Below, in pieces: positions 1 to 7,521 of a DNA stretch of 15,366 nucleotides; position 1 is the stretch's first letter, and each line of letters starts with the position of its first letter. The position numbers and the translations under genes are program-made. The notes under the pieces are model-generated. The model was not told where the DNA came from, did not search any database, and saw only the letters and a program-made list of their open reading frames with translations. The stretch is from Bacillota bacterium (GTDB lineage Bacteria > Bacillota > Clostridia > Tissierellales > Peptoniphilaceae), in the NCBI GenBank assembly GCA_023443025.1, contig JAEZWM010000087.1:1-15366 (forward strand), given 5' to 3'.

Positions 1-21
1 CTATCAATTTCTAATATAATA

Positions 22-96
22 AACTCCAAAAAAATGATATACTTAATAGCACATTGATTTTTTCACTGTGTTCATTTTATCGTGTTATTTGGAGTT
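22..96. repeat. 9-bp inverted repeat in the leader of the first gene
   Basis: AACTCCAAA at 22-30 is matched by its exact reverse complement TTTGGAGTT at 88-96, with 57 bases between. The repeat lies upstream of the ATG at 130 and does not cover its ribosome binding site (117-125). It could be a long-loop hairpin in a leader RNA or an operator pair. The rest of 1-129 is AT-rich and I see no convincing -35/-10 pair in it. In such AT-rich sequence the pairing may be chance. Confidence 0.3.
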
Positions 97-129
97 AGTA
101 ACCGGCTTTTTATTTTAAAGGAGGATAAG

Positions 130-1158
130 ATGGACGACTACTTTGATTATAAGCTATGGAAAGAGACAATTGAGCTTGCTATTGAGATTAAAGAGGAAAA
201 ACCTTGGGAGATTTTTGGTCCACTGGATGTTGTTTTGATTGATACCACTACATTCAATGTTTTTGATCTATGTAGTATTAAGGGCTTTGATGGTGGTATT
301 AAGGGTATTGAATTTTACCACGATACTGATGGTCTAAATCAATTTTATGATAGTATGTTTCTTGATAAAGGGATATACAATGAGAATTTCATGGATTATG
401 AAATGAATCACTCTGCGCTTTATTTTGTCCCTATGGAAGAAGTATTTGAAGATCAGTTGGCGTTTACTACTGATTTGGGTTTTGATTTTTCAGATGATGG
501 ACTTTGGCCAAAATTTGTATCTCATTCTTCCGGTTTTTTTCCACAAACACCTTCAGGAGCTATTCTAGAGGATGCACTTTATCTTTATAGGCAGATACTA
601 AATGTAATTAAGCAGGTGAAATCAGGTGAGATTCGAATTCCGGAAGAGTACGATTATATTATAGTCAGAGAAGGTGATTTGGAAGACGATGATGATTGGA
701 AAACTTATATTGCTCATCGGGTCGAAAAGTACTATACCTATTATCCGGATTACAAAAGAGTAATTAGTCCGGATGTAAAGGACGCCAGGTTCAATGACGA
801 AATTATTGAACTGGATTTGACTTATTTGGATACCCCTGCTCCTAAATCCAGCTTAAAAAGGGTTAAACGACTTTTGATTTTAACGGCTTTTAATAGAAAT
901 GACGAAAAACTCATCTATATGGATGTCATAGGAGATGTTTTCCACAAACATGATAGTATTGAAATATTCTTTGAACAATATTATGTACCTCTTTATGGAA
1001 AAATGAAAAAGTTGGTCGTTAGAAATGATTATTTATGGGAACTCTTTGAGGAACTCCTTGAAGAGTTAGATATCAACCTGGAATGGGGCGACCTTTACGT
1101 AACTGACAAAAAAATGCCTGAGCTCGGGTTTGTAAATTTAAAAGTTAAATCGTATTAA
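130..1158 (+). CDS. Hypothetical acidic protein, DUF7309/DUF6930-like
   Basis: This is a 342-residue soluble protein of unknown function, with no signal peptide or membrane segment. The N-terminal stretch (residues 8-30: LW..TIELAIEIKE.KPWEIF) and the segment near 126-160 (WPKF....GFFPQTP, then a helix) recall from memory the DUF7309 fold. The C-terminal part (245-325: strand, then VVRNDYLWELFEELLEELDI) recalls DUF6930. These domains often occur together, sometimes with pRiA4b ORF-3-type proteins. An acidic run EDDDD sits at 185-189. I chose the ATG at 130 because GGAGG (120-124) lies 5 bases upstream. An in-frame GTG at 82 would add 16 residues but has no such site. The gene is monocistronic and convergent with the M13 peptidase. 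The family call is tentative; the reading frame is secure. Confidence 0.8.
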   Translation: MDDYFDYKLWKETIELAIEIKEEKPWEIFGPLDVVLIDTTTFNVFDLCSIKGFDGGIKGIEFYHDTDGLNQFYDSMFLDKGIYNENFMDYEMNHSALYFVPMEEVFEDQLAFTTDLGFDFSDDGLWPKFVSHSSGFFPQTPSGAILEDALYLYRQILNVIKQVKSGEIRIPEEYDYIIVREGDLEDDDDWKTYIAHRVEKYYTYYPDYKRVISPDVKDARFNDEIIELDLTYLDTPAPKSSLKRVKRLLILTAFNRNDEKLIYMDVIGDVFHKHDSIEIFFEQYYVPLYGKMKKLVVRNDYLWELFEELLEELDINLEWGDLYVTDKKMPELGFVNLKVKSY

Positions 1159-1160
1159 TC

Positions 1161-1196
1161 AAAAAAGACTGAAAACCGTTTAAAGTTTTCAGTCTT
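1161..1196. terminator. Bidirectional terminator between convergent genes
   Basis: AAGACTGAAAAC (1165-1176) pairs perfectly with GTTTTCAGTCTT (1185-1196) over 12 bp with an 8-base loop. On the minus strand the stem is followed by six T (complement of 1161-1166), a classical Rho-independent terminator for the peptidase gene. On the plus strand the tail (ACTTTT) is weaker, but the hairpin also follows the stop codon of the first gene. Confidence 0.9.
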
Positions 1197-1200
1197 ACTT

Positions 1201-3258
1201 TTAGTATATTCCAACTCTTTCACTTGGTTCTACGTACATTTTATCGCCTTTTTTAACATCAAATGCTTTATAGAATCCTTCTGTTGAACTAAGCACGCCA
1301 TTAACCCTTACAATATTTGGTGAGTGTTCATCACTTTGTAATTGTTCTGATAGAGATTGCTCGCTTGTTATATTTGATAAAGTGTATGCATAGTTGGTGT
1401 AGAGTTCTTTTAATGCTTCAGTGTCATTTTCTACGATAGATGAAATTGTTGATATACTTCCCAAATCAGCGATATTTTCACCCATAGTAGCTTCTCCATT
1501 TACTTTTTGTCCCGGAAGTACCTCGATATTTCCAAAATATTTTACTATTTTTTCAGTTCGTTTATTAAATTCTTGATGGTCACTATCGCTCCACCACTGG
1601 TTAAGATTACCTTTTTCATCGTATTTTGAACCATTGTCATCAAATGCATGTGTTACCTCATGTGCTATCATTGCACCAATACCTCCAAGGTTCTTTGCAT
1701 ATGATTGATTTTCATCATAGAAAGGCGCTTGTAACATAGCAGCCGGAATCACTATGTCATTCATCAAATGATCATAATATCCATTTAATGTTTGTGGACT
1801 AAGTCCCCATTCAGTTCTATCTACAGGCTTGCTAGCTTTTTCTATATCTTTTTGAGCAGCCCATTTATTTATTGCTACTACATTATCTATAAGATTGCCG
1901 TTTTCTTCTTTAGATTTTAAGATGTTTTCACCGGTCCAAGTTACATAATTTTCAGGATAAGCTATTTTGAGAACCATAGTTTCTAACTTTTTAATCGCTC
2001 CCGCTTTTCCCTCTTCAGACATCCAGTCAAGTTTACCAATCTTAACTTTATATGCTTCTATGATATCTTTAACTATCTTTTCAACAGCTTGTTTTTTCTC
2101 AGGTGAAAAGTATTTTTTTGCATATAGTTCTCCTACTTCTTTTTCAGCAATTTGACTAACTGATTTCCATGCCATTGCACTATCTTCTGAATCTTCATAG
2201 TTAAATTCTGCTTTTGCAGTTGAAAAGTCTTTATTTAAATATGCAGAGTAATTGTTTAATAGACTTACTATGGAGTAGTTTTTTAATAGCTCTAAGTTTT
2301 CTTCGGTTAGATAACTATTTATTTGTTTTAACATATTAGGATTGCTTACTATTATCTTTTCTAAATTATTTTTAGCAGTTTTTTCAAGGTAGGATGCCAC
2401 ATCTACATTTGGTAGTTCAGACTGAAGTTTTTCAGCTGTATAGTAATTTAAAACTTTATCAAGGTCGTATTTTTCTGCTTTAGATAATGCATTGTCAGCG
2501 ATTTGCTTTTGGAAGTCTAACAACTTTTGACTCCATTCATCAGCTTCCTTTTCATCTTTTCCATATGCTATTAAAAGGTTTTTGATGTATGCTTTCATAC
2601 TCTCAAGTGTTTGATCATCACCAAAATAGTCTTTTTCTATGAGTAAGTTAGGATCTTCCATGTAAAGTATATAGTTTGATGAGTCTTTAGCGTCTGCTTC
2701 CGGTTTTATATTGATAAGGCTATTATTGCCCAACTCTTTTTGGATTTTTGCCATTGCATCTAAGTACTCGGGAATTGATTTTGCATTAGAAAGTACATCT
2801 AAGTATTCTTTTAATGAACCAAGACCTACTTTATTTCTGGTTTCGTAATCCTCAGCAGTTCCGATTAGATTAGAGACTCCTTTTTCTGTATCCGTCATTT
2901 GATCCGCAGCTTTTGTTTTTAATTCTTCTTTTAATTTATCCAAGTCTTCGTTGATTTTTTGTTCCATATCAGATAGATGATCCCAGCTTGACTCAGGATC
3001 ATTGTTGTCTTCTTTTTTTACCATTTCCTTTTTTACATAATTAAAAAAGTCATCTTGTGGTTTTATACTCGCTTGTTCCGCTTGGACCACTTCTTTAGCA
3101 TCTTGTTTTTCACCGGTTTTTTTGTCTTCCTTTATTTTCTCTTCAGTTTTTTTATCTTCTTTATTTGATGGATCTGTTTTAACATTACCGCAAGCTGATA
3201 TACCAACTGCTGTAAGCATTAATGTTACTAATAGTATTGCTATTGTTTTTTTGCTCAT
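1201..3258 (-). CDS. pepO: M13 family zinc metallopeptidase lipoprotein (PepO/neprilysin-like)
   Basis: A 685-residue extracytoplasmic endopeptidase, expected to cleave oligopeptides outside the cell. Residues 1-23 form a lipoprotein signal with lipobox ISAC, so Cys23 would be acylated. A charged Lys/Glu linker with a repeated KEDKKT (residues 33-50) separates the anchor from the catalytic part. The zinc site is HEVTH at 533-537 with third ligand Glu594 in GENIAD. The usual NAYY substrate motif appears as NGYY (492-495). His645 and Arg651 in the HSP...RVNG stretch match conserved late residues of the family. The family's ENIADxGG reads ENIADLGS here. Length and the C-terminal MYVEPSERVGIY agree with full-length M13 enzymes. 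The ATG is preceded by GGGAG (3265-3269). The gene is monocistronic. Family call very sure; symbol by similarity only. Confidence 0.95.
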   Translation of the reverse strand: MSKKTIAILLVTLMLTAVGISACGNVKTDPSNKEDKKTEEKIKEDKKTGEKQDAKEVVQAEQASIKPQDDFFNYVKKEMVKKEDNNDPESSWDHLSDMEQKINEDLDKLKEELKTKAADQMTDTEKGVSNLIGTAEDYETRNKVGLGSLKEYLDVLSNAKSIPEYLDAMAKIQKELGNNSLINIKPEADAKDSSNYILYMEDPNLLIEKDYFGDDQTLESMKAYIKNLLIAYGKDEKEADEWSQKLLDFQKQIADNALSKAEKYDLDKVLNYYTAEKLQSELPNVDVASYLEKTAKNNLEKIIVSNPNMLKQINSYLTEENLELLKNYSIVSLLNNYSAYLNKDFSTAKAEFNYEDSEDSAMAWKSVSQIAEKEVGELYAKKYFSPEKKQAVEKIVKDIIEAYKVKIGKLDWMSEEGKAGAIKKLETMVLKIAYPENYVTWTGENILKSKEENGNLIDNVVAINKWAAQKDIEKASKPVDRTEWGLSPQTLNGYYDHLMNDIVIPAAMLQAPFYDENQSYAKNLGGIGAMIAHEVTHAFDDNGSKYDEKGNLNQWWSDSDHQEFNKRTEKIVKYFGNIEVLPGQKVNGEATMGENIADLGSISTISSIVENDTEALKELYTNYAYTLSNITSEQSLSEQLQSDEHSPNIVRVNGVLSSTEGFYKAFDVKKGDKMYVEPSERVGIY

Positions 3259-3315
3259 ATTTTTCTCCCGTTTATTAAATTATCTAAAAGCTAGTATGCT
3301 TTTTTGATTAATTAA

Positions 3316-3321
3316 ATTATA
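3316..3321 (-). promoter_or_regulatory. Possible -10 element for the M13 peptidase gene
   Basis: A perfect TATAAT is read on the minus strand, about 58 bases upstream of the peptidase ATG. No good -35 lies 16-18 bases away (ATAAAC at 17), so any promoter would need activation or be weak. A copy of AATCCTAA overlaps its edge at 3321-3328. Confidence 0.35.
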
Positions 3322-3385
3322 ATCCTAAAATATGTATAGTTTATGTAGGAATCCTAACAAATTTGTCTTTATTATTTTCTACAAC

Positions 3386-3414
3386 TTGCCAATGCTCTAC
3401 TCTTATCCTATACT
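3386..3414 (+). promoter_or_regulatory. Sigma-A-type promoter of the macro-domain gene
   Basis: TTGCCA (3386-3391) and TATACT (3409-3414) are separated by exactly 17 bases. An AAGGAGG ribosome binding site follows at 3430-3436, 5 bases before the ATG. This is one of the two best promoters in the window. Confidence 0.75.
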
Positions 3415-3441
3415 TTATATAAGAAATATAAGGAGGATCCC

Positions 3442-3909
3442 ATGTCATTGAAAATAATTGAAGGTGATATTACAAAACTGGAAGTTGATGCTATAGTAAA
3501 TGCTGCAAATACCGACCTCTTAATGGGCAGCGGGGTTTGTGGTGCAATTTTTAATGCTGCAGGCCCATTCGAAATGCAAGCAGCATGTGATAGATTGTCA
3601 CCTATTAAAACCGGAGAAGCAGTTATAACACCAGGGTTTAAACTACCTGCAAAGCATGTCATACACACAGCCGGCCCAATATACGATAATGATAATCCTG
3701 AAAAGTCTGAAGAAGAACTAAGAAACTCCTATATAAATTCACTCAAGCTCGCAATAGATAACGGTTTAGATAGTATAGCGTTTCCGCTGATTTCAAGTGG
3801 TATTTATGGATATCCAAAGGAGGAAGCACTAGAAGTAGCCAAGGATTCAATTAATACTTTCTTAGAAGACAATGATTTAACAGTTTATTTAGTATTATTT
3901 AAAAGATAG
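3442..3909 (+). CDS. Macro-domain protein (ADP-ribose / O-acetyl-ADP-ribose binding)
   Basis: A compact 155-residue single macro domain. Family members bind ADP-ribose and many hydrolyse ADP-ribosyl esters or O-acetyl-ADP-ribose. Visible landmarks are GDIT (8-11), VDAIVNAAN (15-23) with the conserved Asn residues, the glycine loop MGSGVCGAIF (28-37), HTAGP (75-79) and the second ligand loop ISSGIYGYP (117-125). The loop residue that is Asp in MacroD/YmdB enzymes (GVDGAI) is Cys33 here, so hydrolase activity of the YmdB kind is not assured. The protein is somewhat shorter than YmdB (about 177 residues). It has its own promoter and AAGGAGG site, is divergent from the peptidase and convergent with the cyclase. 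Cytoplasmic. Family sure, reaction unsure. Confidence 0.93.
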   Translation: MSLKIIEGDITKLEVDAIVNAANTDLLMGSGVCGAIFNAAGPFEMQAACDRLSPIKTGEAVITPGFKLPAKHVIHTAGPIYDNDNPEKSEEELRNSYINSLKLAIDNGLDSIAFPLISSGIYGYPKEEALEVAKDSINTFLEDNDLTVYLVLFKR

Positions 3910-3946
3910 GTCATGAGTTATCTTAAAAAAGAACCTTTAAGTCATA

Positions 3947-3975
3947 AAAGCTGCAGACACTGAATCTGCAGCTTT
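3947..3975. terminator. Bidirectional hairpin terminator
   Basis: AAAGCTGCAGA (3947-3957) pairs perfectly with TCTGCAGCTTT (3965-3975) around a 7-base loop. It lies between the stop of the macro-domain gene and the stop of the minus-strand cyclase gene. T-tails are short on both sides (ending in TTT or TTTT), but the stem is GC-richer than its surroundings. Confidence 0.75.
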
Positions 3976-3980
3976 ACTTA

Positions 3981-4499
3981 TTATTCAATAATTGCAATAG
4001 CCCTGACCGGAGAACCATCACCTGAGCGTATTTTTAGCGGAAGTCCATAAAACATAAAATGAGTGTTTCTTGGAATCTTATCTAGATTAACAAGACCGGT
4101 ATAAGTTATAATCTCAATACCAAGTATCTTTCTTTCTAGTTCCTCGTCTATGTTTCCACCAAGGAATCTAGGTTTGGAATCAACTATTCGTTCAAAGTCA
4201 GTAATTGTCATCTCTTCCAAGAAGAACAAACCAATTTCTGTAGCCCAATCATCGTCAATACCTACTACCTGTGCCGTTCCAAAAAAATTTTCAATCGGAA
4301 TTTCATCGATGGTTCTCATGCCCACATGCATATGTGAAAACGCATCAACATGTGTGCCGGTGTGTGAACCGAGTTTTAAGTACCTTAATTCCCAATTCTC
4401 TCTTTCAATTGTATTAACTATTTCAACACTTACATCAGGATCTCCCGGATACACTTCCATCCCTGTGTAAATTTCAGTGCTTAAATCTATAACTTTCAT
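3981..4499 (-). CDS. Cyclase family protein, kynurenine-formamidase-like but shortened
   Basis: A 172-residue cytoplasmic protein of the cyclase / KynB-like metal hydrolase family. The family motif HTGTHVDAFSH gives His46, His50, Asp52 and His56 at family spacing. YPGDP (17-21) and the terminal GDGSPVRAIAI are also typical. From memory KynB enzymes have about 210 residues and a second His and Glu ligand, 12 residues apart. Here the aligned positions are Glu122 and Thr134, and about 34 residues between the two halves are missing. The substrate therefore cannot be named. I chose Met at 4499 because GGTGAG precedes it by 4 bases. A start at 4511 would overlap the upstream stop codon (TAATG) but has no binding site. 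It is the last gene of the transporter operon. Confidence 0.85.
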   Translation of the reverse strand: MKVIDLSTEIYTGMEVYPGDPDVSVEIVNTIERENWELRYLKLGSHTGTHVDAFSHMHVGMRTIDEIPIENFFGTAQVVGIDDDWATEIGLFFLEEMTITDFERIVDSKPRFLGGNIDEELERKILGIEIITYTGLVNLDKIPRNTHFMFYGLPLKIRSGDGSPVRAIAIIE

Positions 4500-4510
4500 T
4501 TTTCTCACCA

Positions 4511-5020
4511 TTAGTTTTTAATTTGTACCTGTGTCCCGGCTAAAAAGTCTCCCAAATGTCGTTTATCACTTCTTAAAAGCCCCATTCCTAACATAATTAA
4601 AAACAATATTACGCTTATTGCATAAAGTATTTGGGAAAATCTGTCATACCCGTAATAAGCACTGCGAATTGCGTACATATGTCCTAGCTGCCATGGTATG
4701 AATTTAATAGTATTTCTTATGATCGCGTTTGTAAAACTCTTTTTATTAAAATAAATTGTTAACCCGGCTTTCTTTTTACCAAATGTTCCTCCTTTGTAAT
4801 CACTGTAAGAAAACCAGAGGATAATCGGAACAACTGACGTAAATGTTGCAATAAGTTGAGTAGTTCTTTCAGTATATGACGGAAAAACATTACCTGTTCT
4901 AAGATAGCTAAAGCCAATATTAACTATAAAAAGTACGATAAGATATGCACAAATCATGAGCCAATCAAAGAAAAGTTCTTTAATTCTCAACCTCATCTTT
5001 ATATCATTGTTTTGCAGCAC
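4511..5020 (-). CDS. RDD family membrane protein
   Basis: About 169 residues with four likely membrane segments. RDD features are the N-terminal Arg/Asp helix (RIKELFFDW), the cytoplasmic loop GGTFGKKKAGLTI, and the C-terminal RHLGDFLAGTQVQI with the second Asp. The function of RDD proteins is poorly defined; some are linked to ion exchange or membrane protein folding. The frame is open from a TTG at 5029, but AAGGAG (5030-5035) abuts that codon. The GTG at 5020, 9 bases from the site, is the better start; an ATG at 4996 has no site. The site overlaps the permease stop codon, so translation is probably coupled. It sits where a second permease would be expected in a BMP-type transporter operon. 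Confidence 0.85.
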   Translation of the reverse strand: MLQNNDIKMRLRIKELFFDWLMICAYLIVLFIVNIGFSYLRTGNVFPSYTERTTQLIATFTSVVPIILWFSYSDYKGGTFGKKKAGLTIYFNKKSFTNAIIRNTIKFIPWQLGHMYAIRSAYYGYDRFSQILYAISVILFLIMLGMGLLRSDKRHLGDFLAGTQVQIKN

Positions 5021-5033
5021 AATTATCAACTCC

Positions 5034-6020
5034 TTATGAGATACTCTTATCTCGATTTTTAGGCATTAAAAGTATTATTAAAACTATACCTTGGATGATC
5101 ATCGTTAAGTCAGGACTTATTCCGGTATGTCTCGAAAGTATGTTCATTCCAGTTCTCAAGTATGCTATAAGCAGTGAGGACATGATGACTGCAAGCGGAT
5201 TTTTCCTAGCCATGAGTGCTACTAATACAGCATCCCAACCAAATCCAGGCATGCTGAGCCAGTTAAACCTTTTAAAAGCAGAAATCAGATAAACTCCTCC
5301 TGCCGCTCCGGACAGACATCCTCCTAAAAATTGGGCTAGTATCTGGACAAATTCTGTATTTATACCCAGATTTTTAGCATATTTTATATTGTCTCCAACT
5401 ATCCTTAACTTAATTCCGAATCTCGTCCTGAACAATAAAAAGTAAACTAGTATAGCCATTACAATCGCAAGTATAATGCTTATATCTAATATACCCGATA
5501 TTTGAGGTAATCTTGCAGTTTTTGAAATCTCTTTAGAAACTACCATACCGGCATTAGGGTCTCTTAGATAGTTAGTTAGTAAAAAGTTGGAAAAATAAAA
5601 TGCTATATAATTTATTATTAAAGAGACTATAATTATATCGGTTTTTAAATATTCATGAATTACAGCACATAATAAACTCACTAGCCCGCCGATTATACCC
5701 GCTGTTAAAATAGCAATGATCGGATGTATTAATGATGTTAAAATTAACTGAGTTCCAATAATAGTAGCTGTTAATCCTCCTAGTATAAATGATCCTTCTC
5801 CGGATAGATTAATCTTTCCTGATTGTAATATTAATGTAAATCCTAATCCGGCGATCATTAAAGGAGCAGCTAATATAAGGAGCTCTCGAATGTTTCTTAA
5901 ACTTGAAATAGGACCTAAAAGTAGATATTTTGTAATTATTGGATTTAAAAAAAGTATTCCTATAAGAAGCATCAAACCAATCAGATATATTCCTTTAAAT
6001 TTAATTCTATCAATACCCAT
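5034..6020 (-). CDS. ABC transporter permease, BMP/nucleoside type (YufP-like)
   Basis: A 328-residue integral membrane protein with roughly eight to ten hydrophobic segments. It belongs to the branched-chain/ribose permease superfamily in its BMP (nucleoside) form. Evidence is the early APLMIAGLGFTLILQSGKIN followed by a conserved glycine-rich segment (SGEGSFILGG), the GDN..YAKNLGIN coupling loop, and the later SGAAGGVY and GFGWDAVLVALMA segments typical of YufP-like subunits. The start overlaps the ATPase gene by 11 bases and has AGGAG 6 bases upstream, so the two are co-translated. Related systems encode two different permeases next to each other; only one is present here. It may form a homodimer or pair with a subunit encoded elsewhere. 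Confidence 0.9.
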   Translation of the reverse strand: MGIDRIKFKGIYLIGLMLLIGILFLNPIITKYLLLGPISSLRNIRELLILAAPLMIAGLGFTLILQSGKINLSGEGSFILGGLTATIIGTQLILTSLIHPIIAILTAGIIGGLVSLLCAVIHEYLKTDIIIVSLIINYIAFYFSNFLLTNYLRDPNAGMVVSKEISKTARLPQISGILDISIILAIVMAILVYFLLFRTRFGIKLRIVGDNIKYAKNLGINTEFVQILAQFLGGCLSGAAGGVYLISAFKRFNWLSMPGFGWDAVLVALMARKNPLAVIMSSLLIAYLRTGMNILSRHTGISPDLTMIIQGIVLIILLMPKNRDKSIS

Positions 6021-7467
6021 CTTTTGCTCCTATTAGTTTTAATGCAATATCTGAAGCACTTATATCTTCAGCATTCACAACCTCTTTTATAATTCCATCT
6101 CTTACTATACCTATTCGCTTACAAAGCGATTTAAGATTTGAGATCTCTGAGCTGATTAGTATTATGGATGCTCCGTTTTCACTTGCTCTATGCAGTTTTC
6201 TTTTTAAATAATTCACCGATTTAAAGTCTAATCCTCTCTCCGGATCATGAGCTATTATAAGTTTTGGATTTCCACTAAACTCTCTTGCAATTATTACTTT
6301 TTGAAGGTTTCCTCCCGAAAGTGAATCAGTGCTTACATCAAAGCTTTTGGATTTAATTTCGTATTCTTCGATAGCAGCTTTTGATGCTTCAATTATTTCC
6401 TTCTTATTTAAAAATGGACCGCATAGCTCAGGATTCAATAGATTTTCATATATTTTAAGTGAACCTGCAACTCCCTCTCCTCTTCTATCTCTTGGAATGT
6501 AGGATATTCCTAATGCACGCCTACGGGAAGTACTTAATCCACTTATCTCGATTCCGTTCATAAGAATTTTACTTTTCTTTTCAAGCCCCAATATGTTTTT
6601 GATTAGAACTGTACTTAGGTTATCCCCTATTTCAGCAATACCGAATATCTCACCTGATTTTAAATCTATTGAGTTAATACCTTTAAAATTTATAATTTCT
6701 TTATCAATTAATTTAAAGTTTGATTCCCCTAATAAGTGAACTTTACTAATCTCTTCATCTATATAATCTGCGGATATCAAATCCTTCAATTTAGATACTT
6801 CAGGATAAGAATCTATAAATGTTTTTACTATTCTCCCTTTACTCATTACGGTAATTTTGTCGGCTATTTTTGTCATATCAATTAAGTCATGCGAAATCAC
6901 AATGATACCTTTTCCCATTTTAGCAAGCTTTATTATAGTATCAAAGAGCTTACTTTTTTCCTCGCTATTTAAAATAGTAGTTGGTTCATCGAATATAATT
7001 ATTTTCTTGTCTTGATATAGCTGTTTCAATAAAAGAATTTTCTGTTTTTCTGACATGCTGTGATGCTTTTTTGAAACTATATCTATACCATAAGTATTTG
7101 CTATCTGATCGATTTTTTCTTTAGTTTTATTTCTATTATAAAACCCAAGTTTCCCACTTATTTCGCTTCCTAGAGCGATATTGTCATAGATGTCCAGTTC
7201 TTCAATAATTACAGGTTCTTGAGGCAGGTATCCGATTAATTCTCTTATACTATTTCCTTTGTATTCTTCATTTAACAATATTTCACCTGAACTATAATCT
7301 AAAAGACCTGCTAGCACTTTCATCAGAGTTGATTTTCCTGCTCCATTTTCTCCTATAAGTGCATGAATCTCGCCTTGATAAATGGCTAATGACACATCGT
7401 AGTTCGCAGTAACTCCACCCGGGTATGATTTATGTATATTTTTAATATCAATAATTTTCTTCTTCAT
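6010..7467 (-). CDS. Dual-domain ABC transporter ATPase, BMP/nucleoside type (YufO-like)
   Basis: 485 residues with two fused nucleotide-binding domains, energising the adjacent permease. Domain 1 has Walker A GENGAGKST (39-47), Q-loop Gln83, Walker B IIIFDE (156-161) and His193, but its signature is reduced to MSEKQ (138-142). Domain 2 has a good signature LSGGN (383-387) and a Walker B-like IIAHDPERGLD. Its P-loop is degraded to GIAEIGDNLST, without the Lys (276-286), and its H-loop reads SSE as in relatives. In a head-to-tail dimer the good parts form one intact site and the bad parts form one dead site. It is slightly shorter than the usual 500-510 residues. AGGAGAAG precedes the ATG. It is the first gene of the four-gene operon. 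Confidence 0.94.
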   Translation of the reverse strand: MKKKIIDIKNIHKSYPGGVTANYDVSLAIYQGEIHALIGENGAGKSTLMKVLAGLLDYSSGEILLNEEYKGNSIRELIGYLPQEPVIIEELDIYDNIALGSEISGKLGFYNRNKTKEKIDQIANTYGIDIVSKKHHSMSEKQKILLLKQLYQDKKIIIFDEPTTILNSEEKSKLFDTIIKLAKMGKGIIVISHDLIDMTKIADKITVMSKGRIVKTFIDSYPEVSKLKDLISADYIDEEISKVHLLGESNFKLIDKEIINFKGINSIDLKSGEIFGIAEIGDNLSTVLIKNILGLEKKSKILMNGIEISGLSTSRRRALGISYIPRDRRGEGVAGSLKIYENLLNPELCGPFLNKKEIIEASKAAIEEYEIKSKSFDVSTDSLSGGNLQKVIIAREFSGNPKLIIAHDPERGLDFKSVNYLKRKLHRASENGASIILISSEISNLKSLCKRIGIVRDGIIKEVVNAEDISASDIALKLIGAKDGY

Positions 7468-7521
7468 TTTCTTCTCCTGTATTCTGATTAAATACTACCA
7501 CAAGCACCAAATCAAGTCTAT

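Noticed and set aside
1944..3045. Further TTACATAA copies resembling the shared upstream element
   Set aside because: TTACATAA also occurs twice inside the M13 peptidase gene. These are within coding sequence and lack the flanking bases, so they are treated as AT-rich background. They lower confidence in the shared element.
5021..5029. TTG start of the RDD protein at 5029
   Set aside because: The AAGGAG site directly abuts this codon with no spacer. The GTG at 5020 has a usable 9-base spacing.
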